Below are positions 11,497-21,527 of a stretch of 33,301 nt of DNA, one piece after another. This stretch comes from Condylostoma magnum (Eukaryota > Ciliophora > Heterotrichea > Heterotrichida > Condylostomatidae). Under the pieces are notes generated by a model that was given only the letters and a program-made list of their open reading frames with translations, was not told the origin of the DNA and ran no database searches. Numbering within the stretch: position 1 is the first letter of the stretch; every line of letters begins with the position of its first letter. Position numbers and translations under genes: made by a program. Where the stretch lies: the NCBI GenBank assembly GCA_920105805.1, contig CAKKTI010000235.1, forward strand, positions 1 through 33,301, written 5' to 3'.

Positions 11497-12099
11497 TTAA
11501 AATATCTGTTTAACCTAATCAAGTCTCCATGCGTTTTTCATGAGCAAGACAAAATGATCATCATTATCAATCGAAGCACTTACAGCACTATAGTATTCGA
11601 TCCACTCTTCATACTGAATTCTTCCATCCCTGTTTCTATCATTAAAGTTTTACAAGAATTCCATCAAGGCTTAATCTTCCGTGATTTCCCCAGACCTTAC
11701 TTTAGGATGATATGAGCAATTATAAATCCCTCTTAGATCTAAAGCATCGATATATCCATTGCCGTCTCTATCAAACTTTAAAAATGCCTTATCAACCATA
11801 GCCTTTCTTCTTTAATTCAGTTATCCTCGAATCCCCACCAAAAACTCATCAAAATCAATATTTCCACTGCCATCCTTATCAAAATATGCGAAAAGAGATG
11901 AGAGCTCCTGATTTGTCAAGTCAATTCCACTTTCTCTCAGGCCCACTGCAAACTCTTATGCATCCACTTTCTTGTTTCCATCGAAGGAATCCATTGCACG
12001 GAAACAACGGCTTAGGGAACGAATTCCATTAGTACCACGGCTGTGGAGTTATTGCTTTACTTTGTCTAATGTTGCTAGCACTTGTTAGGTAGTTGACAT
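11497..12099 (-). CDS. Calcyphosin-like EF-hand protein
   Basis: Calcium sensor of the calcyphosin (CAPS/CAPSL) family, common in ciliated organisms. Its 200 residues follow the family from end to end: HSRGTNGIRSLSRCF, four EF-hands at about 37-48, 74-85 (DKDGSGNIDFDE), 110-121 (DRDGNGYIDALD) and 154-165 (DRNRDGRIQYEE), the diagnostic DLRGIYNCSYHPKVRSGE segment between EF3 and EF4, and the ending YYSAVSASIDNDDHFVLLMKNAWRL. Loops 2 and 4 look fully competent for calcium; EF3 has Asp rather than Glu at loop position 12. The stop is TAA at 11497-11499, with TGA nine bases later as an alternative. Confidence 0.93.
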
Positions 12100-12429
12100 A
12101 TATTTTTATTATTTTTGTAATATATAAGTAATTTATGAGTGTTTTAGGTAATTTAAGAGAATTTTTACACATAAAATTGATTGCCCTTCTATTATAAACT
12201 AAGTACCAAAATAAACACAAATCTTAATAATTTTTATCGAAATTATTCAAAAGCACTAATCTTATTAGCAGTTACCTTATACAAAAAATAACTAATATAA
12301 ATCAAGAACTACCATAAGTAAATTAACTTTTTAAAACCAACATAAGCCCCAAAACAATACCTTTAAAACAAGCTATGCAAAGTGAATTTTAAAAGATAAG
12401 ACCATTAATCCAATAATATTTTCTCGAAA
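12100..12429. other. Divergent promoter region between calcyphosin and ARL3
   Basis: 330 bp, AT-rich, between two start codons facing away from each other. No coding or RNA feature recognised. Both flanking genes belong to families tied to cilia. Confidence 0.5.
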
Positions 12430-12994
12430 ATGGTAAGTTTTTACTCAGGGTCTACTTTCCCTTCTTCGTACATTGAAAAGAGATGATAGAGAAGCAAGGA
12501 TTTTAGTGCTTGGACTAGACAACGCTGGTAAAACAACAATCCTTAAGAAACTTTCTGAGGAGGACATAGAGCACATAATGCCTACGCAGGGATTTAACAT
12601 AAAGTCTCTCGTTCATGAGGGCTTTAAGCTGAATGTCTGGGATATTGGCGGTTAAGAAACGATTCGTCAATACTGGCAAAACTACTTTGAGCATACAGAT
12701 GCTCTGGTGTATGTGATTGACTCTGCCGACAGGCGTAGAATTGCTGAGGCGGGAAATGAGCTCAACTCTTTGCTGGGCCATGAGAGACTAGCTGCTACTC
12801 CTACGCTGATATTTGCTAATAAGTGCGATTTGGTGTAATCAATGCCGGCTGATGAAATCGCTAATGAGTTAGAATTGCATAGGATCAGCGATCGGTTGTG
12901 GTCTATTATGGCTTGTAGTGCTAAGACTGGAGAAAATTTGTAAGAGGGAATGCAGTGGTTGATAGAGACAATTCAGTCAAGTTCTTAGGGTTGA
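12430..12994 (+). CDS. ARL3: ARL3 small GTPase
   Basis: Arf-like GTPase that releases lipidated cargo from UNC119/PDE6D carriers inside cilia. A 16-bp intron sits right after the ATG; removing it gives the family start [11 protein letters not shown]. Motifs present: P-loop GLDNAGKT, switch I region PTQGFNIKS, switch II WDIGGQE, G4 NKCD and G5 CSAKTGE, plus the ARL3-typical [18 protein letters not shown]. The catalytic Gln of switch II (residue 70, equal to human Q71) is encoded by TAA at 12653-12655. Ending at TGA 12992-12994 gives 182 residues, the same length as human ARL3; a TAG two codons earlier would give 180. Confidence 0.95.
12433..12448 (+). other. 16-bp intron directly after the ARL3 start codon
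   Basis: Reads gtaagtttttactcag, immediately after ATG. Removal is required to place the start codon in frame with [10 protein letters not shown]. Confidence 0.93.
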
Positions 12995-13213
12995 TAAATT
13001 TTAGATTGAATTTTTACTAGTTCAGAAATTTTTGGTATATGGTAGTCAGTTTATATGCAGGTAGGATGATGTTATTCTGAACCTAGTACTGCTAGATATA
13101 AACAATTTCATATATAACTAATTAAAGTTCATATCTTACTCATAAAACAAAGCATATAAAAATAATTCTAATCTATATGTTCTTTAACCAATTATTGTAT
13201 TAATATTTACACT

Positions 13214-13504
13214 TCAGTTCCTTTTAGGAACAAAGGATGTAAAAGTCATAACCTTGAACTCCCCTGTCGAAACTAGTTACCCATTTGCATCCGTGTATAC
13301 TGGAATCTGATGCTCTCCAGTTACTATCTCATCTAGCTTTGTAGAAGTTGGAGCGTTTGAATGATTCTTTAGAGCTATTTCTCGACTAATTCTTCTTATC
13401 TATAATAACTTGTATTTTAAATCTTATTCATCCTCTGACTCCTGTGATACTATTTAATTAGATATCTACTTTTTCTTTTTCCCGAAACAACAGCAGGATA
13501 ACAT
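13214..13504 (-). CDS. Small protein with N-terminal Cys cluster and Lys patch, 96 aa
   Basis: Not recognised as a family. The N-terminus MLSCCCFGKKKK, three adjacent Cys followed by a Lys patch, is the kind of signal that receives palmitate and docks on membranes; this is inference. The middle is polar and acidic (SQESEDEQDLKYKLLQ), followed by RRISREIAL and a more ordered end (GEHQIPVYTDANGQLVSTGEF, MTFTSFVPKRN). The stop is TGA. It converges on ARL3 with about 220 bp between the ends. Confidence 0.65.
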
Positions 13505-13730
13505 TTATGTTTATTAAAATGAATTATGTAAGTATATGTTCTATTTGCCATGGTAATTTATTGAATTTTGATGATTTAAGGACTGTATAAATTTGATATA
13601 ATTAAGTTTACGTAATTATAAATAACAATATTCCTATCAACTATTTAATATAACACTAAAATAAGAAATTTTAATAGTTTGATGAACATTTAAAGAGAGT
13701 TACAATTAATTAGTGAATTAAACTAATAGT

Positions 13731-14303
13731 CTATAACTCAAATTCACATGGCTCTAAGTTATGTTTTACCCGGGTATCAGGTTAATCTATGACATCTATT
13801 ATATCGATTCTCGATTCCCCAAAGAAATTGTATTTTTTCGTTGAGATTCGATCTTACATCAATATCAAATTGCATATTTCTTAATTTTACTTAATTTCTG
13901 CAATTTAAAAAGGTGTTTAGCCTTACTAAATATAACTTACGGAATTTTTATCTCAAATACACTCTTTAAACTGAACTAAAAGCTATACTATTTCACTATT
14001 TTCCTAAAAGGCAGCTATATGCAAAGGAGTTTCCAAATGCTGGATTAAACTTACATCATCTTTAATACTACACAGGCTTTAATTTCACTTCAATAGCAGT
14101 TTAATTACATCAATATTCTCTGAAAACACAGACAAGTGTAATAGTGTTCAATTATTCTATATAAGTAATACATAAGTCATTCTGTATGAGGAAAGTTTGG
14201 GATATTGCTTCAAAAGGGTTATTGCCTTTTGTTTCTATTCTGAGATTGCCTTTATTATCTTACTAGGGCACGGTTATTTTACTTTTGTGTTTAATAATCC
14301 CAT
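13731..14303 (-). CDS. Ankyrin-repeat protein with three 15-bp introns
   Basis: Protein-interaction module of ankyrin repeats, about 175 residues after splicing. It begins MGLLNTKVKQ, then IIKAISEQKQKAITLLKQYP, then repeats NNWTLLHLSVFSENIDVIKLLL, ETPLHIAAFQENSEIVQLLV and GQTPFQIAEIKQNQEICNLIL. Three internal GT..AG segments of exactly 15 bp each fall where they would break a repeat consensus; removing them restores NNWTLLHL, DDHLETPLHIAA and DKNSQGQTPF. All three are multiples of three, so the frame is unchanged. A start Gly2 suggests possible myristoylation, which is inference. The stop is probably TAG 13731-13733; no in-frame TGA follows for a long way. The start codon lies 4 bp from that of the divergent GPR180-like gene. 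Confidence 0.8.
13926..13940 (-). other. 15-bp intron 3 of the ankyrin gene
   Basis: Coding strand gtaagttatatttag. Removal joins DKNS to QGQTPF, restoring an ankyrin repeat. Confidence 0.78.
14040..14054 (-). other. 15-bp intron 2 of the ankyrin gene
   Basis: Coding strand gtaagtttaatccag. Removal joins IKDD to HLETPLHIAA, restoring an ankyrin repeat. Confidence 0.78.
14157..14171 (-). other. 15-bp intron 1 of the ankyrin gene
   Basis: Coding strand gtattacttatatag. Removal joins RMTY to NNWTLLHL, restoring an ankyrin repeat. Confidence 0.72.
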
Positions 14304-14307
14304 AAAA

Positions 14308-15501
14308 ATGTTACTCGGATTAGTACTTATCTATATAACTAAAGGAATTATCATTGACAGATAAATTTATTGAAATAACTACTAAGTTTTACTAGGAAAG
14401 TTTGGAGCTGGTCTTGGTAAAGCCGAATGGAATATTTAATTTAGAAACTTAACAGATTTACACCAGGACTTGAAAGTAAATATTTTTATAGATGAGATAT
14501 GGGATGATAATATACTACATGAAAAGTGTGAGTTTTATTAAACTGAGCCAACGAGATAAATTGAAATAACTAAACTTTATGGAATAGATAAACCCTTTCA
14601 GGGTAGCTTTTAGTAGAATGTTAGACCTCATATATGATATTTTACAATTTCTAAGTGTGATAATGAAGTAGCTGAGTTAGAATATAGACTTGAGATAGTT
14701 AATGAGGGTTAGAATCATTTAAGTATTGAGGATTAGAATCTTGCATTCATATACATAATTATTGCGGTATTATTTCTTTTAGTATTCTATAAGAATTTGT
14801 TTGATTTGATGCAAAGAATGTAAAACCATGATTCCAATTAAGTCCCATTAGTTGTGCTGTAGATAGGGTTGTATTGGTAGGAAATTTATTTTGTACTATA
14901 CATCATTTTTCTAGCAATTTAATACTTTTTCGGCTATTAATTTTAGATAATCAAATACCTTATATCAGTATCAGATTCAGTGCCACAGTTAGTAGTTTCA
15001 ATAATTTTAGTACTGATAGCATAAGGTTGGCTAATAGAGCATCTAAAAATAGAGTCATTCATAAAAACACTAGTTTTATATGGAGTTGCTTTTGTACTTA
15101 TACCTATTTTTAGTATACTAGATATACTTTTTAACGATCATATACATCATTATACAGACCATGAAACATAGTTTTAACAGGGATTATAAATTGCCAGATC
15201 AGTAGCACTTTTATGATTTTTAGTAATGTCGTTTAGACTTTATAACAAAACACACACAAGGTATTAAATGATTATATAGAAGTTCATTATTTCAGGTACT
15301 ATTTGGTTTTTATCACTCCCTTTAGCAATAAATTTATCCTTAATGGTAGCTCCTTACAACAGAAAAGTGTTTATATCTATAATTAATAGCAGTATCCAGA
15401 TTATATGCTTTATTAACTACATGATGCTTTTTAGGCCTTAAAGCAAGTTTTACGAAATGAGCAGAATGGTTGATAGTAGTTTACCAGGAAAGTTTAATTA
15501 G
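14308..15501 (+). CDS. GPR180/TMEM145-like seven-TM protein (GpcrRhopsn4 family)
   Basis: Predicted membrane protein of 397 residues. It has a hydrophobic signal-like start (MLLGLVLIYITKG), a luminal or extracellular beta-rich domain of about 130 residues ending with family features (HIWYFTISKCD, YRLEIVNEG), and seven hydrophobic segments from about residue 150 onward. The hallmark SDSVPQLVVSIILVLIAQGWLI region lies between TM segments and matches the D-S-x-P/S-Q...GW pattern of this family. The remaining TM segments (TLVLYGVAFVLIPIF, ARSVALLWFLVMSFRLYN, FIISGTIWFLSLPLAI) end in a short tail. The family's biochemical role is poorly known. It ends with TAG followed directly by TAA. The divergent ankyrin gene starts only 4 bp upstream. 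Confidence 0.85.
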
Positions 15502-15545
15502 TAATCTTTATTATCATTTTAAATAAAACTTAGAATGAAGAGAAC

Positions 15546-18500
15546 TCATAAAATAACTATTTTCTCTCTTGGCACATTGCGACTCAATAACTTGTGCTTC
15601 ATATAGTGATTGTACCCTGATGGTCCACAGACGTAAATAAAATGAGGGTCATTCATTTAGAACTCATCTCCTAGATTAATACTTCTTTTATCCGATCTAG
15701 GGCCTCCCTCCCCTTCATTAATAACAACTTTAAGTATTTTTTCGTTTCCAACCATCCTTTCGCATTCTTTCAGCAAATCAGCTCCAAATGTGAACTCTTT
15801 AGCTGAAAATTTGGCATGAAGTATTAAACTTATGTTGTTCTAGCGATTACCTGTAACTTCCTGCTTCCATATGTAATAAACTAAGTCGAAAAAGGGTATT
15901 ATTCCAGTGCCAGCTGCAAATCCTGCTACATTACCGTTAAATCTGCTATCTAACATCAAACCTGGGCCTAAAACTCCTTTAAGCTCAACAATTTCATTAA
16001 CTTGTCGATTTCTCAGCCAACTGGACACTTTCCCAGATTAGTATGATTTGAATATGATTTACAGAGGTGTAAAATCTGTGCAATTATCCTAAACAATATT
16101 AGAATTTATAGTATTTCCCTTGTACTGCTGTATCTCCTGGCCCCATTCCCTTAAATTAGTGAACATTGCTGAGTAATAACGACGTGTCATGCCAAGTGGA
16201 TTCCTGATAACTACTTAATAATGCTTTCCAATCCACTCTATCTACGGTCTATCAGAAATTCTAAACTTATCTGACCTCAGAAGCAGTTTGTAAGTGTTTT
16301 TAGCAACTTCTACAACCTCCGAAACTCTCCAGATCATAGAGCTAAAGTCTGAGTGAGAGTCTACTGGAGTAATTGCCCCAACAGGATAAGGGATTCTGCC
16401 GATTGCCATGAAGTTAGTATAATCCAAGGTTTTCATACTGTGTTCATGTGGCTTATAATCTCCGCTGAAGCTACTAGAACCATTCATATACTTTCCTAGA
16501 TCCTCTCCCTACGCATCCTCCAGCATAAACTTTCCACCAGGATGATACAGGTAAAAGTGCTGGTAATTAATAACTAAATCATCACAAAACGCTAGCTTTT
16601 TACCAGAGGATTTGATTTCCTGTATTATTTCTATATGAGTGTACTTCTTGTCAGGTTTTCGCCTACAGTCTAGCACCTTTATCCAAGGGAACAAAATACC
16701 AGGCAGTGTTCTAACCTCAGCAATAAAGAATAGTATGCAAAGGACAATTATCATAGCCTCTGCAAAGTCTTTCCATCCAGTTCCGTCATATAAGTCCCAT
16801 CCATACCATATATTGGCAACTGAGCACAGGAAACTGGCCCATCCCAATATCCTATGCACCCATTTACTGAGCCAGGTGATAAGCTAGACTTTCCTACCAA
16901 AGATCATCAGCATACCAGTAGATACTCCAAAGGCTGATTATACAATGACGAAGATAAAAATCAAGCAGCCCAAGGTAGCGTGTCTCTTGTAGTCATCCTA
17001 TCCCTTTATATCTAACGGGTACTCATCATACATTTTGTTAACCGACCAAATAGTTACTGAAAGTACACATATACCAGACAATGCGTGAAGGATTATGGCA
17101 TATGATAACCAGCGGAGGTACCTAGCCATGAATATCATAAATGCACATATAACAAGCCATATTATAGTCATTGCCTGACCATGAGTTTTTTACTTGTTAC
17201 TTCCAGTCGATTCTGATCCAAAAGTTGCATTTTGTTGATTGCTAGCAAAGCTTAGTAGTCCAGCTCCATAGTTATTATCATGGAATTATATACCTCCTGA
17301 GTGAAAAGCCCATATTATATTGAACTTTGTATCCGGGACTAGGTTATAGCTATTAGTGCTTTCATAGGGACGGGTTGCATATGCTATGTACCCCTTTGGA
17401 GTTATCTCGTGGTGGATGTTGGAGAAGAGATCAGGATCTATAGGCTTACTGGTGACATCATGACCCTAACATTAATAAGCACCTACAGTTACATCTTCGT
17501 TGTTTATTGTAGATATCATTACAGGAGTTTAAGACATACTACTACTACCCCAGCCTATACCACAAAATCCCTTTATATTGCACGTTATCATAAAAGTAAC
17601 TGTTTTATTGACATTGTCGAATTTCCAGCCTAGGCTTATTGTCGGGTTTATTTGAACTGTGATAAAAGGAGTAGTATTGGTAAAATCACGGAAAACTAAG
17701 TCTTATTGGAGAGGAGAAAGTAAAATGCTGCCATTTCCTTATTTTAATTCGTCTTCAAGGGAAAACCAGTTGATGTCATAGTAAGTATTCTTGACTATAT
17801 AAGGAGTTATATCGTTTTTGAAGGGCAATGTATATTTATTATTTGGTTTTAAGGGATAAGAGTCGTTAAAATCGCCTATTGATACACCACAGTCTTAAGA
17901 ATTAGGGCACAAAACTTCTAAATTGATAAAATCTTTATTAAATTTGTAGCTAAGGGTAACTTATTCATCTAGGGGCACATTAACATACTTCTACGGGAAT
18001 ACCTCATACTTAGAAATTCCTTCTGCATATATTGGCTGCGATTCGTCGAGATACAAAGAGCCGTAACCCTGCTCTACGCCATGCTCATCTTAAGCTTACC
18101 ATAGAATCTCGTAGATTTAGCCGTTTTAAAACTTAAAGTAGCAGTTTTGCCTATCGTAGCTAAAGTTGACTGAAAATCCGTTTGCACTGACTTCAGATTC
18201 CCGTATGTTGTAGCAATTTTCCTCATGGAAAGTAACTGTATTGTTAAGTCTTACTGCTGTGCTTACTTGTACGTCTCCTTAAACAATCTAAGCTTGTATC
18301 ATTGGAGCTCTATTGTCATTTTAATAATTTCAGATTATTCCGCAGGATGAGTAGCCTTCACACTGAATAAAAGTTACCTGGTAGTTGAAATTAATGCTAT
18401 CTGGCTAGAATTAGAACTGTAGGTGGAATTAAGGGGATAAGGATAACTTTTGAACTTGCTATCCTAATACAATGTGCTAGAGTAACTAAATCAGCATCAT
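15546..18500 (-). CDS. DOMON / cytochrome b561 / cytochrome b5 / b5-reductase fusion
   Basis: Predicted trans-membrane electron carrier of about 984 residues. Domains in order: N-terminal Cys-containing extracellular region (1-270); DOMON domain (about 280-405, with GFCGIGWGSSSM and IIWAFHSGG); cytochrome b561 membrane domain (about 437-602) with four candidate heme His in THGQ, ILHALSG, KRHATLG and WVHRILG; cytochrome b5 domain (about 632-690) with heme ligands in HPGG and PHEHS; ferredoxin-reductase-type FAD domain (about 715-840) with RRYYS fitting RxYS/T; and NAD(P) domain with GFAAGTGIIPFF and CGPSGY. This layout predicts cytosolic NAD(P)H to FAD to b5 to b561 to an outer acceptor. The N-terminal start is uncertain: ATG 18500 is used, and an in-frame ATG pair at 18606-18611 would add 37 residues. 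The stop is TGA. Confidence 0.9.
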
Positions 18501-18998
18501 ATTTTTTCCCCAAATTATTTGGAGAAGAAATTTGAGAGTTATGGAACTAGTTATATAAATGATGTGTTGATAAATTGATAGAAAATAAGATTTAAGATGC
18601 TTTTTCATCATTTTGTTCGCTTTATTAATGCGCTTCTATAATAAATTTAGTAAAAAATTAAATATTTTAGAGTAAATAGGTTAGTATATTATGAATATTA
18701 TAGAGTTAAGTAAATAAACTGAGCAGTGTAGATTAGATCAATTGTTAAATTAAGCTATTATTGATATTATAAGGTAAAGATAAAAAAGAATAGTTCTGTA
18801 TGAAAATAATGATTAAAACACTATCCATAATAGTTTGTGAATTCAAATATACAGCAGTTATTACACCAATCTTTGCTTTATATCTATTCAACAGCTTCTT
18901 AATGGATATGTAATAATAAAAGATATTATTAGCAGATCACTTAAAGTAAGAAAAGTAGTTTGAATAATTTAAACTCCCTTATAATAAAAACATTACAC
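18501..18998. other. Gap between two minus-strand genes
   Basis: About 500 bp, AT-rich. It holds a possible N-terminal extension of the redox gene (to 18611) and presumably its promoter, plus the 3' end of the DUSP-UBL gene. A plus-strand reading from about 18800 overlaps the DUSP-UBL gene and is judged a shadow. Confidence 0.45.
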
Positions 18999-20099
18999 CT
19001 ATCCTAAAACTCTATCAAAAGGTTTCTTCCTTTCTTCCTAGTATAATACAGAAAGATGAGCTAATAGCTTTTAAACAGTTTTTAAAGGTTTAATTTCAAG
19101 TTTTACTTTCTTTTGATTTAAGCAGTAATGCACTCTAGATCTCACTTCCTCGTGGTCAGTTCTTATTTGATGTACATTCTCATAGTAATTAACGGGTTCC
19201 ACATCAGTATCTCTATCAAAATCGTTTTAATTGGAACTTAGGTAAGTAGAAGGCCCAGTTGAGATAGTTTTGTAGAATTAACCTCCTGGGACTACTTGAT
19301 TAATTTCTGCAGCTGTAAAGAACTCCTCATCTTACAAATCTACTACAGGGTATTGTTATTTCTATAGGAAAACTTTACTGCCCTGGCTAATCCCAGAGTC
19401 TTAAACAGCAAAATCATCATGACCTTATAAAGATTAATAACTGCATAACCCACTGCAATCCTCAAAAACTTAAGCTAATTCGTACTTTGAGAAATTGACT
19501 TAGAATTTATTACATAGATAGGTTTTTAGTTCTGATAATGATATATTGGTGTTTATTAAACATGGGAAAGAGTTTTATTAGTTTAGTTAGTCTCCAGGAG
19601 GAAATAGCTCAATACATATTGGATTTAAGTCAATTTCTCCATTTATAACGAATAATTCTATTTCTGGTCCTCCCTGATAAAGGTCTTCGAGGTATTGTCA
19701 GGTCTCCTTACTAATTGTATAAAAGTCTATTGAATGTTTTATGTTCTTATTGATTCGAAAGCAGATTGGGTGTTCTTTATCTTGTTTTAATAAAGGAGTA
19801 TTATCGATTTAAGTAGGGTATTCCACTTCTAGATCGTTTTGTAGTTAATCTAATAATTTATCCATTGTAAGATTTTGGTAGCTCTCTAGTGTATTTTAAA
19901 ATGTCTTGTCTCACCATTACTTGCTTATAAGATGTACGGAATTAAAGTAAGAAATTTGATGAATTTCAATAAGTTTAGGAGCCATTTGACTCTCTAAGTA
20001 CGATTGGACTTATGGAATTTTTATGGGCTAACCCAATTATTAATTAGTTATTGGCTATACCTTCTTCAGTTATGAGTTATTTAATTCATCCTTAACCAT
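18999..20099 (-). CDS. DUSP plus ubiquitin-like domain protein without protease domain
   Basis: The protein resembles the N-terminal half of USP4/USP11/USP15-type deubiquitinases. The DUSP domain (about residues 50-165) shows HLISKQWWDKTF, PTQIDNTPLL, DFYTISKETWQYLEDLYQGG and PEIELFVI, the conserved tryptophans and GGP turn. After it comes a ubiquitin-like stretch (TNISLSELKTYLCNKF ... YELAQVF) and a polar tail with an SKVFLQKQQ strand. No Cys-box or His-box of a C19 peptidase follows before the next gene, so this is a stand-alone DUSP-UBL protein of about 366 residues, perhaps an adaptor. Start is ATG 20099; an internal ATG at 19985 is an alternative. The end is TAG 18999-19001, with TAA two codons later possible. 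Confidence 0.75.
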
Positions 20100-20633
20100 T
20101 TTGATTATATGTTATACATTCTTGTTGTAGAATTCATGCTGTTGGCTAAATCTACATGTATCTGTAGTCCCTTTGCTCTTAAATAGTAAATTAGACAAAA
20201 GATCAAATTAAGAATTAATTTATAAGCATCATAGAGGCCTTAAACACATTAACAATAGCTATAGAAATATTTAATAGTAACCTAGATGCTAGTGGTCTTA
20301 ATTATTCCTTTTGGATAATATTAGTTTAAAATCAATAAATATGATTTAAGTAGTTTTAGTATAGAGTTAATACTATTAGATCAGAATTAGAAGAGACCAA
20401 AATTGTATATAGTAAACTACTTGTATGAAATAAACTGGTATAAAATAGGTATTATAGGAAGAATAAGTTTAATTAGTATTGGATGAAAGGCAATAAGAAG
20501 ATGTCTATATGAATATATATTAAGCAATTTGAAAGTAACACGAGATACAATAAAATAGGATATATAGGGGCGTAATTACTTTATGAGACTTCTAATTATA
20601 CTATTACATTTAATCTACTATATCAATTGAATT
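20100..20633. other. AT-rich intergenic region
   Basis: No coding segment, RNA or repeat recognised in this 530-bp stretch between the DUSP-UBL start and a weak minus-strand locus. Confidence 0.45.
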
Positions 20634-21290
20634 TTATTTAAAATCCACCTCCAAGTTATATAATACCAGTATTATCTGTTTAATACTTTCAATTAATTCC
20701 CAATTCAATTTAGCATTTTCACCTTCAATTCTAGTATCTTATTTATAGAAGTTAATACAAAGATTTATTCTAAGTATAATGCAAATGCATGTAAGCTCAA
20801 TTAGAGTAGCATCATCCAAAATACTCATTGAGATATTTAAATTATGCTGCTGATACAAATACCCACAAGAACAATATACACTATCTTTCCTGACTATTAA
20901 TAAAGCGTTATTGATAAAATTCAAGGGATTCGATATAAGTTAGAGACAATACAAGATTTTTCAAAAATATTAAATCTATCAATTAACAAATAAAGAATAT
21001 CCTGAGTAAAACTTATATTGTAGCTTTATAAGGAAATATCCAGAAGCTAGATAATTACATTAATAGATTATGGATGATCTTTATATAGTTAGTATAAATT
21101 TCCTAATAATTTTATCAAATTTTTAACTTTGCCTGTAAAAAGATATTGTTTTAATACTTTGAATTAATTTGTATCAAAACTTCAAATAACAACTTTTATT
21201 TACTAGGCAAATTAGGAATTTAAATAGTAATACAAAATAAATAGACATCTAATCCAAATATATTGATATTATTAACTTTGCTTTCATTTT
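20634..21290 (-). CDS. Possible cyclin-box-like gene, frame not continuous
   Basis: Weak call. Two minus-strand segments in different frames look like the halves of a cyclin N-box. The first (about 20930-21150) reads LIKLLGNLYQLYKDHPQS, then INVIIQLLDISLQSYN, then TQDILYLLIDRFNIFEKS. The second (about 20634-20830) reads LDDATLIELTCICIILRIN and ELIESIKQIILVLYNLEVDF. The order and spacing fit a cyclin, with a longer than usual middle. The frame change equals a missing length of 2 modulo 3, so a 15- or 16-bp intron does not explain it; a 14- or 17-bp intron, an assembly error or a decayed gene could. In AT-rich DNA with no fixed stops, chance similarity is a real risk. Confidence 0.33.
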
Positions 21291-21521
21291 TATCTTTTTA
21301 TATCTATTTAATTCATTAGGCTTATTCACAACCATCTTATTTTAGTACTGATAATGTAATTATAATAGTAGCTGTATATTACAATATAGTGCAAATTTTA
21401 TTGGATTATTACTCAACTTTAAGTGAAATCAATCAAGTTTGTATATATTTACAATTTAATGATGATAGACTATGGCATATGTTTACAGTAATCATAGTAC
21501 TTATACATTAAGCTTTTCAAT

Positions 21522-21526
21522 AAAAA
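21522..21526 (-). terminator. Pol III terminator of tRNA-Ala
   Basis: A run of five T on the coding strand begins two bases after the discriminator base of the tRNA, the usual RNA polymerase III stop signal. Confidence 0.8.
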
Positions 21527-21527
21527 G

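Noticed and set aside
15546-18500. NADPH oxidase or ferric reductase (FRE/NOX) identity for the redox gene
   Set aside because: The membrane domain has the b561 His pattern rather than the NOX pattern, and it is preceded by DOMON and followed by a cytochrome b5 with HPGG.
18800-19200. Plus-strand reading starting MKIMIKTLSI
   Set aside because: It overlaps the 3' half of the DUSP-UBL gene on the other strand, has no recognisable domain, and open frames are expected anywhere in this code.
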